The translations under genes were made by a program, and so were the position numbers. A stretch of DNA of 51,507 nucleotides from a virus, in IMG/VR virus record IMGVR_UViG_3300013119_000772, positions 1 to 51,507 of that record; one strand, given 5' to 3'. Below are positions 37,684 through 44,033 of this stretch, one piece after another. The notes beneath the pieces were generated by a model, which was not told where the DNA came from, did not search any database, and saw only the letters and a list, made by a program, of their open reading frames with translations. How positions within the stretch are numbered: position 1 is the stretch's first letter; each line of letters starts with the position of its first letter.

Positions 37684-38705
37684 AACTTTTAATGGAAAAC
37701 TGGCGTAAATTTGTTAATGAACAAGAAGAAGCCGCACAACAAGGATTTGCCCAAATAACTCCCGATACTAATATTGGAGCCGTCAAGGCTGATGAACTCT
37801 GGAGGCAGCTTGTGTCCGGACAGGAGAGTCCGCTCTATAATGCGATGAAAAATGCCACTGGCTGGGCAAGCGGCGTCTTGGGCACCCCAGAACAAGTTAA
37901 ACAAAGGTTTGGGCAGATTGGACAAGAAGCCTTCATAGCGAGAGTTCAACAAGTTCAAAAACTGATCTCTACAGCAAAAACAGCTAAATTTAATATGCCT
38001 GCTCTGGAGGGCGGAGACGCCGATGCAGTAGTAGATGCACTAAGCGATCAAGATGGCGCCTTGGGAGTTGATCTAAGTTCGAAATTTGCGAACCAAATCG
38101 AAAGCTTTAAAGAGTGGTGGGAGGCACTACCCGAGCCGATTAAACAGATGTACGAAGCAGGGAAGATCCCATCTGTAGAACAAGTACAGCAAGCAACCCA
38201 ACAGACCCCCCAACAAAACGTCAGTGAAGACAAGTTTCCACGATTTGGAAAAGGTCCAATGCCCGGCGCCCCCGCTGTTGGAGAAAAAGAACAAATCAAT
38301 CTTAAAAATATTAAGGGCGCCGCATTGGCGTTCTTAACCAAAGGGATGCTCGACGGCGCGCCGGGTGACGCTGTAGCCGTTGAAAAAGACGCCGGCGCCA
38401 CAAACTCAAAAATGATTCCAACGCAAAGTAATATTTTGGCAGCTAAGTCACTATTATTTGCATACAACAATCCAGCAAAACAACTCAAAGATATGGGCGG
38501 AGCCTTTGTCACTAGTGATGGAAAGATTCTCGACGGTCACCATCGTTGGTCAGGCGCCCTTATCGGTACCGGTGGTGCACTTCAGCATACCGGCGTTCAT
38601 ATTGTTAAGGCGCCAGCCGATGCAGTCATCCCTCTTTTGGTTACGGTAGGGAACGCACTTGGTCGCCAGCAAAAGGGTCCCAATCCCGAAGACGAAAACC
38701 AGTAA
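37680..38705 (+). CDS. Class B-tagged ParB/sulfiredoxin-fold protein
   Basis: The protein has 341 residues. GTG 37680 (AGGAG 10 bases upstream, GTGA overlap) gives MKLLMENWRKFVNEQEE, a class B tag. Residues about 20-170 are helical. A Gln-rich linker follows, and residues about 205-330 carry a ParB/Srx-like domain: SNILAAKSLLFAYNN, then DGKILDGHHRWSGALI with the DGHHR motif at about 285-289, where this fold binds nucleotide. Members include ParB CTPases, nucleases and kinases; which activity applies cannot be told. The gene sits directly before the FtsZ-like gene (15-base gap). Tag plus enzyme fold suggests a packaged effector, or a partner of the filament protein. Confidence 0.7.
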   Translation: MKLLMENWRKFVNEQEEAAQQGFAQITPDTNIGAVKADELWRQLVSGQESPLYNAMKNATGWASGVLGTPEQVKQRFGQIGQEAFIARVQQVQKLISTAKTAKFNMPALEGGDADAVVDALSDQDGALGVDLSSKFANQIESFKEWWEALPEPIKQMYEAGKIPSVEQVQQATQQTPQQNVSEDKFPRFGKGPMPGAPAVGEKEQINLKNIKGAALAFLTKGMLDGAPGDAVAVEKDAGATNSKMIPTQSNILAAKSLLFAYNNPAKQLKDMGGAFVTSDGKILDGHHRWSGALIGTGGALQHTGVHIVKAPADAVIPLLVTVGNALGRQQKGPNPEDENQ

Positions 38706-38720
38706 AATAAGGAATAAACA

Positions 38721-39869
38721 ATGTCTGATAACGAAAATAAAGATGACAAAAACGAATTTGATTTTCTGCCTCCCGCAGAGCCACCACCCTCCTTTAATCA
38801 GGAGAAAGACCACTATCACGAAGAAGTCGCAGCAGAGGATTTCGGCATGGTTGAGGACTTCGGTCTCCAGATGGAATATTCTGATGAAGATCTCCTCCCA
38901 GAAAACACTGCCCCTTCTTCGATTAATGTGGGCTTTGTTGGCGTTGGCGGCGGAGGCAACAAAATGGCGAACGCCTTCATTGAACTTGGATTCAACAAAA
39001 CACTGATGGTAAACTCCACAGGGAAAGACATTCCGAAGAACGTCGAAGAAGATCACGTCGTTCTTATCCCCGATAGCGACGGCATCGGAAAGAACGTCGT
39101 TTACGGCAAAGAGATTCTTTCCCAAAATGGCGCCATCGTTGAAGATGCACTTCGTATTAAGCTTGGAAAAGTCGATTGGCTTTTCGTTATGGCTGGTGGA
39201 GGCGGCGGAACCGGCAGTTCGGTAACCGCGCTGCAGCCAGTCTTCGAAAGATATATGCAATCAGTTCAGGCTTCTGGAAAAGTGGTCTATATTGTTTCTT
39301 GGCCAACCGCGCAAGAGGCACTGAACCCGACTATCGCTCGCAACGCGCTTACGCTCGTGAATGACGTTGCCCGCCATCCGCACATCGTTCTCGACAACGA
39401 ACGTGCCACACGATTACTCCGCGGCAGAATCGGCATGCTTGGCATGTATCCTGTCGCTAACACAACATTTGCTAAGTCACTTGCTCAAGTTTTAAAACTC
39501 TCCACCGAGGATTCACCGATCCAATCTTTCGATTCTAAAGATTTGGAAACTTGCTTGAGCAATAATGGCAGAGCCTTTATGGGCTCAACAATGATAAAAG
39601 ATCCAAATACAGCAAAGCTTGGATCGGTGATCCTTCATAACTGTATGAATCGTTCTGCGTGTCCGCCCCCCAAGGGGAAGGCAGGCGCCGGTTCGTTAGT
39701 GTTGGTGGTCTCGGAAGAGATGGTGGCTGACCCAAAGGTCAGTAAAAACATTGAGTCTGCAATCGCTTATGTCGGCGGTCGGTGCGAGACACTTTTCTCT
39801 GGCGTTTACGTGCGCAAGAATGTGCCCGGATTGATTGCGATACTAAGTATGAATGGATTAGCAACATGA
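38721..39869 (+). CDS. FtsZ/tubulin-superfamily GTPase
   Basis: The protein has 382 residues. After a 66-residue acidic, Pro-rich N-terminal extension, residues 68-382 follow the FtsZ order. The nucleotide-binding start is INVGFVGVGGGGNKMANAF (68-86). The tubulin signature is in WLFVMAGGGGGTGSSVT (153-169; FtsZ has GGGTGTG). A VLDNERATRLL segment matches the FtsZ IPNDRLL region. The synergy-loop equivalent is SFDSKDLETCLSNNGRAFMG, with both Asp of the DxxD pair (271, 274) that complete GTP hydrolysis in the next subunit. The C-terminal domain runs from GAGSLVLVVS to VPGLIAILSMNG. FtsZ-like filaments act in division; phage PhuZ positions phage DNA. No FtsZ-type C-terminal peptide is visible. 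An AAGGAAT site precedes ATG. Confidence 0.85.
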   Translation: MSDNENKDDKNEFDFLPPAEPPPSFNQEKDHYHEEVAAEDFGMVEDFGLQMEYSDEDLLPENTAPSSINVGFVGVGGGGNKMANAFIELGFNKTLMVNSTGKDIPKNVEEDHVVLIPDSDGIGKNVVYGKEILSQNGAIVEDALRIKLGKVDWLFVMAGGGGGTGSSVTALQPVFERYMQSVQASGKVVYIVSWPTAQEALNPTIARNALTLVNDVARHPHIVLDNERATRLLRGRIGMLGMYPVANTTFAKSLAQVLKLSTEDSPIQSFDSKDLETCLSNNGRAFMGSTMIKDPNTAKLGSVILHNCMNRSACPPPKGKAGAGSLVLVVSEEMVADPKVSKNIESAIAYVGGRCETLFSGVYVRKNVPGLIAILSMNGLAT

Positions 39870-40330
39870 ACAAACTATTTGAAAATTGGCGAAAGTACAC
39901 AAACGAAGCAGCATACGAACCCGGTCGTGCTGTTGCCGATATTGATACTGGCGAAGATTACATGAGCCCCGAAGAAATTAGGGACGAAGAGGTACAAGAC
40001 TTGGCTGACAAGTTTAATGTCGAAGCCTTCGTTGAGATTGCTAGCGATGGAAAGCCTTCTATTATAGTAAAGCACCAAGACGGCAAATTGTCAATGTATA
40101 ACGACACAGAAGAGATGTACAAAGAGTTAGCAAGCCGACAAGAAATGAATGAAGCAGCTGAACCACATTCAGCCTCTCACGTCGTTAAAAAGATGATGAA
40201 AACAGGACTAAGTGCTAAGGAAGCGCTAAAGAGTTTAACTCATGATCTTTCTGATGAAGAAGCTGAGCGTTGGCTTGAGCGCCACAAGGATGAAATGGAT
40301 AGTGCTGAACAAGATTTAGCAAGCCGATAA
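39866..40330 (+). CDS. Class B-tagged acidic protein
   Basis: The protein has 154 residues. ATG 39866 overlaps the FtsZ-like stop (ATGA) and gives MNKLFENWRKYTNEAAYEPG; an upstream in-frame ATG at 39782 would lie inside the FtsZ-like gene and hide the tag. The tag is followed by an acidic region (DIDTGEDYMSPEEIRDEE), a small alpha/beta stretch (FVEIASDGKPSIIVKHQDGK) and two C-terminal helices (VVKKMMKTGLSAKEALKSL). No known family is recognised. It is translationally coupled to the FtsZ-like gene, so the two may act together. Confidence 0.65.
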   Translation: MNKLFENWRKYTNEAAYEPGRAVADIDTGEDYMSPEEIRDEEVQDLADKFNVEAFVEIASDGKPSIIVKHQDGKLSMYNDTEEMYKELASRQEMNEAAEPHSASHVVKKMMKTGLSAKEALKSLTHDLSDEEAERWLERHKDEMDSAEQDLASR

Positions 40331-40352
40331 TAAATATAAAAGGAATAATATA

Positions 40353-40676
40353 ATGGCATTTAGAAAAAACAAGAAGTTCATTGATCCTCGTTACTTTATG
40401 GACGAGAAGACTGATATTATTAAAGAAGAGATTGAGGAGGCGCGCCTTCCTGCATGGGAACGCCCGGTCCACACACCGCCCGAAGAAGAAAGATTTACTG
40501 GCGGCTCCATTGATATTGAACCACTCTCCGATGAAGAACAAGAAGCTTCTTACGATGCCTATTACGAATTGCATAGTTTCTTGCTGGATTCGGACCTCCC
40601 CGGCAACAAACCATCAGATAAGCTACGTCACGCCCTTCGTTGGATTGCAAAATTTGAAAAGCAAGGTATGGGTTAA
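40353..40676 (+). CDS. Class C-tagged small protein
   Basis: The 107-residue protein begins MAFRKNKKFIDPRYFMDEKT, then DIIKEEIEEARL. IDPRYFMDEK and the following IKEE match the 32037 protein, although the two genes are 8 kb apart. The body is short and acidic (HTPPEEERFTGG), with a C-terminal helical part (YDAYYELHSFLLDSDLPGNK, then LRHALRWIAKFEKQG). An AAAGGAAT site precedes ATG. A class A gene follows after 4 bases. Function unknown. Confidence 0.65.
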   Translation: MAFRKNKKFIDPRYFMDEKTDIIKEEIEEARLPAWERPVHTPPEEERFTGGSIDIEPLSDEEQEASYDAYYELHSFLLDSDLPGNKPSDKLRHALRWIAKFEKQGMG

Positions 40677-40680
40677 CAAC

Positions 40681-41538
40681 ATGAAAATCACAAAATCACA
40701 ACTCAAAGAAATTATACGAGAGAATATCGACTCGCTTCCGATTGAGAATTTAATCGGCGGAATCAGCAGTCTCGTCGACGGCATGGATCCGGAGTTGGTG
40801 GGTGTTGTTTTCACCACTGTCTTCAAGGAGATGGAGGGAGGCAGTCCGCCACCCGAAACAAGTGAAGAGCCGGAAGCGACCCAACAAATTGGCTTTGATA
40901 GGGAACCTGAAGAAGTATCCAATAGAGCACCAGAGCGCATCGGCTTCGAAGAGAGCTTGATAAAAGTAATCAAAGAAGAAATGAGTACCGATTCCGCCCT
41001 TTTAAGCGCGATCAATAAATTAGCAGACAAGATTGATAACTTAGATGTTAGTGTTGATTACTTAGCCGCTTCTGTTACCGGCGAAGATCCTCTCTCTCTT
41101 GGGTATGGACAGGCAGCGTTTGGCAGAGCCGCCCGCAAGAAGAAGATTCAACCGCCGGCGGAATTAGCCGAGATCATCGAACAAGAGATCGCAGAGGCGC
41201 TAGGTACGGGCAGAATGGCTCCAGTAGCTCGCACTCTCTCTCGCGCAGGGATCGCCCAGCGCTCAGAACCAACAAGAACAGAGTTGATGAAATTAATAGC
41301 TGCCTTAGACACCGGAGACCCAGAGGAATTACAACAACTAGCCGATATGGTGGCACAACTCATGGACGCAGCTAGCGAAAATATTGAACAAGATTACGGC
41401 TTAGAAGAGGTGTCTTCCGAGAAGCAACGCCGCTGGGCTTGCGCACAAAAAGACAAGCCCGCCGATGAAAGAGCAGACAGCTTATCCGCAGCAGAGGCAG
41501 AAGAGATGTGTACATCCAAAGTGGAAGAAGACGCATGA
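40681..41538 (+). CDS. Class A-tagged protein with WACAQ/EMC Cys tail
   Basis: The protein has 285 residues. I place the start at ATG 40681 (MKITKSQLKEIIRENIDS); the open frame extends 100 codons upstream but that part overlaps the previous gene. A tag-like helix recurs near residue 88 (ESLIKVIKEEMSTDS). The middle is helical (LLSAINKLADKIDNLDVSVD). The C-terminal 40 residues (SEKQRRWACAQKDKPADERA, ending AEEMCTSKVEEDA) form a compact motif with two Cys that I have seen at the ends of other phage proteins, role unknown to me. A 43-base gap follows before the holin-like gene. Confidence 0.68.
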   Translation: MKITKSQLKEIIRENIDSLPIENLIGGISSLVDGMDPELVGVVFTTVFKEMEGGSPPPETSEEPEATQQIGFDREPEEVSNRAPERIGFEESLIKVIKEEMSTDSALLSAINKLADKIDNLDVSVDYLAASVTGEDPLSLGYGQAAFGRAARKKKIQPPAELAEIIEQEIAEALGTGRMAPVARTLSRAGIAQRSEPTRTELMKLIAALDTGDPEELQQLADMVAQLMDAASENIEQDYGLEEVSSEKQRRWACAQKDKPADERADSLSAAEAEEMCTSKVEEDA

Positions 41539-41581
41539 CCGGAAGAGGAAGGCTTAGTTTAAGCTAATAATTGGAGACAAG

Positions 41582-41779
41582 ATGATGGAATATGTACAAG
41601 GCAAACTAGACAGATTAGTCGAGAAAATGATTTCTCGGAAGTTTCTTGTATGGCTAACCGCAACAGGACTCCTCGCATTTTCAGACTTACAGTCGGGCGA
41701 CTGGGTAATTATTTCAGCAATTTACATTGGGGGTCAAACTGTCATCGATGGTATCGCTAAACTTAAGGGTGTCGCGTGA
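41582..41779 (+). CDS. Holin-like small membrane protein
   Basis: The 65-residue protein has an amphipathic charged start (KLDRLVEKMISRK) followed by two hydrophobic segments (FLVWLTATGLLAFSDL and WVIISAIYIGGQTVIDGIA) separated by SGD. This resembles the short two-span 'ISRKF...YIGxQxxxD' proteins often annotated as holins in T4-like phages. Holins permeabilise the inner membrane to time lysis. The gene is coupled to the Rz-like gene by a 4-base overlap, which supports a lysis role. No endolysin is in the window. Confidence 0.6.
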   Translation: MMEYVQGKLDRLVEKMISRKFLVWLTATGLLAFSDLQSGDWVIISAIYIGGQTVIDGIAKLKGVA

Positions 41780-42162
41780 ATTGGTCGGCAGTAATTAAAT
41801 TTGGTTTAAAGTACTGGCGAGAACTGCTGGTCGTTGGCTCCCTCCTTGCAGTTGTAATTAAGACACAGCTTGATTATCGTGCGCTTAATAAAGCGTATGA
41901 GATTTCGCAACAAAGCCTCCAAGAACAAGTAGAGGGTTTACAAAAGATTCACGAGGAAGAACTTAAGAAGCGAGACGCGGCATTGAGGAGCTACCGTACA
42001 ACTCTTGAAGAAATCGAAAGAGGCTATTTAGAATCTCAAGAAGAAGTCGAAAGATTAAAAAAACAGAAAAGAGATCGTTTAGAGAAAAGCTATTCATCGA
42101 ACCCGGAGGATTTAGCCAATGAGATTGTTAATACTTATGGCTTTGAGCGCACTGCTGAGTAA
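41776..42162 (+). CDS. Rz-like inner-membrane spanin candidate
   Basis: The protein has 128 residues, starting at GTG (GTGA overlap with the holin-like gene). One N-terminal transmembrane segment (WRELLVVGSLLAVVIKTQ, about residues 14-31) is followed by a long charged coiled coil (residues about 35-105: EISQQSLQEQVEGLQKIHEE, then LEEIERGYLESQEEVERLKK). This type II membrane topology and size match i-spanins, which fuse inner and outer membranes after wall degradation. The next gene starts inside it in another frame with a perfect GGAGGA site, like the classic Rz/Rz1 arrangement. The call rests on topology and context, not sequence identity. Confidence 0.55.
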   Translation: MNWSAVIKFGLKYWRELLVVGSLLAVVIKTQLDYRALNKAYEISQQSLQEQVEGLQKIHEEELKKRDAALRSYRTTLEEIERGYLESQEEVERLKKQKRDRLEKSYSSNPEDLANEIVNTYGFERTAE

Positions 42163-42550
42163 TCCGGCACTCGGCGCCGACAACGGAAGGTTTACCTTTT
42201 TGGGGAAAAATCAATGCGCGCCATACGAGGGTGTCCTGTTCGACCCAAAAGCAACCGCTCACATCCTTGCGGATCGGTTTGCCTTAAATAACGATTGCGA
42301 GATAAGGATGAAATATCAACTGGATATACAAGCAGCAGACTATGATCTACAATTACAAAACTTACAGATTCGCCACGAAGCCCTTTTGCAAGAATATGTT
42401 TTACGAATTGATTCGCTAGAACGCGAGAGTGGTGCGCTAGCAAATGCTCTTAAAAAACAAAGTAAAAAAAATCCTGCACTTTGGGTGACAATTGGGGTAG
42501 CATCTGGAATAGCACTAAGCTACGGTGCATATAAGGTGTTTAATGAGTGA
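42119..42550 (+). CDS. Exported protein with C-terminal membrane anchor, spanin partner candidate
   Basis: The protein has 143 residues and overlaps the Rz-like gene by 44 bases in a different frame. A signal peptide with an Ala-x-Ala-type site (MRLLILMALSALLSNPALGA, cleavage after residue 20) is followed by NQCAPYEGVLFDP and a second Cys at NDCEIR, probably a disulfide. A helical stretch (residues 70-115) and a C-terminal hydrophobic segment (ALWVTIGVASGIALSYGAY) follow. It lacks the lipobox Cys of o-spanins, so it is not a canonical Rz1. An APxxGVL motif after a signal peptide is familiar to me from proteins near phage lysis genes. A role in envelope disruption is likely but not shown. Confidence 0.55.
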   Translation: MRLLILMALSALLSNPALGADNGRFTFLGKNQCAPYEGVLFDPKATAHILADRFALNNDCEIRMKYQLDIQAADYDLQLQNLQIRHEALLQEYVLRIDSLERESGALANALKKQSKKNPALWVTIGVASGIALSYGAYKVFNE

Positions 42551-42929
42551 GAAAGATTTAAATGAGGTAGCTGCCATTGAGCGCGCAATCGCTGCGAAAT
42601 ATGGTGAAGAAGCCATTAAAAATCCTCGGTCCGATTGGGACGAGACCAAAGAAAAAGAATATCTTCAGCAAATGAAAGAACTCTATCGCCACGCTTCTAA
42701 GAATAAAGAGTGGGAAGAAAAAGTCGACGTTAATGGGATAAAGGTTACAAAAAAACTACTTAATAGAGAATCTTTAAAAACTTGTCCTGTCTGCGGAAAT
42801 TTTCCAAAGAGTGCAATGGATGATGTCTGTCTTGTAAAATTTGATTGTTGCAATAATTGTTACATTGAATATGTAGAAGATAGAGAAGAAAGATGGAAAA
42901 AAGGCTGGAGACCAAATGAGAATCAATAA
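42543..42929 (+). CDS. Zinc-ribbon-like protein, unknown
   Basis: The 128-residue protein starts at ATG 42543 (MSEKDLNEVAAIE), overlapping the previous stop by 8 bases; an in-frame ATG at 42525 is possible. The N-terminal half is charged helix (AIAAKYGEEAIKNPRSDWDE). Residues about 85-115 have CPVC then CCNNC, four or five Cys spaced like a zinc ribbon. The protein closes with an aromatic basic tail (YVEDREERWKKGWRP). It could bind nucleic acid or be a structural zinc protein. It overlaps the next class A gene by 14 bases. Confidence 0.6.
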   Translation: MSEKDLNEVAAIERAIAAKYGEEAIKNPRSDWDETKEKEYLQQMKELYRHASKNKEWEEKVDVNGIKVTKKLLNRESLKTCPVCGNFPKSAMDDVCLVKFDCCNNCYIEYVEDREERWKKGWRPNENQ

Positions 42930-43221
42930 ATCACAACTTAAACAAATTATTAGAGAAGCAATTGCTGAGTCCGACATCGGAACTGCCGTCTCGGACCTCG
43001 GCGGCTCTGCAAAGACGACCGTCAAGAACCAAGCAGTGCAGAAGTTTATCGAGCAGGTGGGTGTGCGCCTATCGAAGGTTAGCCGCAGCGCCCAAGTAGA
43101 ATTTTTAAAAGGCTTGATGCAGACGCTTGACATCGATCCATCGCTACTAACACAAGTGAAGACCGCTGTTCAGAAAGACCAAAGAGCTGCCGCCGCAGCA
43201 CCACAAGGAGAACCCCAATAA
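42916..43221 (+). CDS. Class A-tagged helical protein
   Basis: The 101-residue protein starts MRINKSQLKQIIREAIAESD. The body is a predicted all-helical region (NQAVQKFIEQVGVRLSKVSR, then VEFLKGLMQTLDIDPSLLTQ) with an Ala/Pro/Gln-rich end. IAES gives an I-A-E|S match to the T4 gp21 cleavage consensus immediately after the tag. It overlaps the preceding gene by 14 bases and joins the next by TAATG. Function unknown. Confidence 0.65.
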   Translation: MRINKSQLKQIIREAIAESDIGTAVSDLGGSAKTTVKNQAVQKFIEQVGVRLSKVSRSAQVEFLKGLMQTLDIDPSLLTQVKTAVQKDQRAAAAAPQGEPQ

Positions 43222-43772
43222 TGGCAACAGTTTACGAAATAGTTCAAGGCTTATCACAAGCCGCAGCAAACGCATATGACGGTGCGCTTGGAGAAGATCA
43301 GTCGCCAGTAACCGTAGGCGCCCTGCGCAGAGAAGAGGGCAACGCCCTTATCGATCAGAGGGTCATGGACGGCTTCAACGTGAAGTTTTACGGAGACATG
43401 ATGTGTCTCACATATCAGTCCGATATTCAACTCAGAGAGGTTTATGCCGGCGGATTTGAAGAAGAGATTGAGCAAAGACTTGTTGATATTTCTGGATGGC
43501 TCAAGAAAGAGTATAAGAGAATCACTGGCGAATCAGTCAAGCTGACCAAAGAGGGCGAAGCTGATGTGCGCGTTGAGAACTCTTCCCGTGTTCGTTCATG
43601 GGTTGTGGCTAAGCTCCACTTTCGCGTTGGTGGTCTATCCGAGCAAATGAACGTCGACAACAGCGGCTCCACCAATCCCGTAGAGGCTAGCTGGAAAAAG
43701 TTTTTGGATCTTGGTGGCTGGAATGGCGAAGGCGGCAAGCGCCCCGACAACGATAAAAGAAAGAAAGAATAG
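43221..43772 (+). CDS. Conserved-type head/packaging-region protein, unknown
   Basis: The 183-residue protein has no tag at its start (MATVYEIVQGLSQAAANAYD). It contains a folded core with beta strands (FNVKFYGDMMCLTYQSDIQL), a helix (EEEIEQRLVDISGWLKKEYK), another beta part (ADVRVENSSRVRSWVVAKLH) and a basic disordered C-terminus (KRPDNDKRKKE). I do not recognise the family. It sits two genes before the terminase, so a packaging or head-completion function is possible. Confidence 0.6.
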   Translation: MATVYEIVQGLSQAAANAYDGALGEDQSPVTVGALRREEGNALIDQRVMDGFNVKFYGDMMCLTYQSDIQLREVYAGGFEEEIEQRLVDISGWLKKEYKRITGESVKLTKEGEADVRVENSSRVRSWVVAKLHFRVGGLSEQMNVDNSGSTNPVEASWKKFLDLGGWNGEGGKRPDNDKRKKE

Positions 43773-43775
43773 ACA

Positions 43776-44033
43776 ATGAAATTCTCCAAATTATACCTTA
43801 AGCAGATCATCAAAGAAGAGATCTCAAGTGTTTTGCGCGAGGGTCATTATCATGATATGGGCGGTGAAGACGAGACATATGATGTCCTCGATCCCCACGG
43901 AATCGAAGATATGTCCGATGCTGAGCTTGTCGACATGATGCATGTAGATGGAATGGAAGAAATGATTGTTCTGGACGGAGAAGGGGATCTTGCAAATCGC
44001 GAAGAAGTTATAGCAGCATTGAAAGATGTATGA
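43776..44033 (+). CDS. Class A-tagged small acidic protein upstream of terminase
   Basis: The 85-residue protein begins MKFSKLYLKQIIKEEISSVL. The rest is strongly acidic and His/Met-rich at the start (REGHYHDMGGEDETYDVLDP), with a helical end (EDMSDAELVDMMHVDGMEEM). Its stop overlaps the terminase ATG by 4 bases. A small-terminase identity is suggested by position only; nothing in the sequence supports it, and the tag suggests a cargo or core protein instead. Confidence 0.6.
   Translation: MKFSKLYLKQIIKEEISSVLREGHYHDMGGEDETYDVLDPHGIEDMSDAELVDMMHVDGMEEMIVLDGEGDLANREEVIAALKDV

Noticed and set aside
38550-39260. Minus-strand open frame of 236 codons opposite the ParB-like and FtsZ-like genes
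   Set aside because: It lies fully under two convincing + strand genes, has no ribosome site of note and no recognisable motif; all other genes are on the + strand.
39782-39865. 28-codon upstream extension of the 39866 gene
   Set aside because: It lies within the FtsZ-like gene, while the class B tag and ATGA coupling define the start at 39866.
40381-40680. 100-codon upstream extension of the 40681 gene
   Set aside because: It overlaps the class C gene in another frame and has low-quality composition; the conserved tag begins at 40681.
41539-41581. Possible terminator hairpin (GCTTA/TAAGC)
   Set aside because: Only five base pairs with a three-base loop and no T run; too weak to call.
43776-44033. 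Small terminase (gp16) identity for the gene before gp17
   Set aside because: Position is suggestive, but the protein is a short acidic class A-tagged polypeptide with no gp16-like coiled coil or DNA-binding features.
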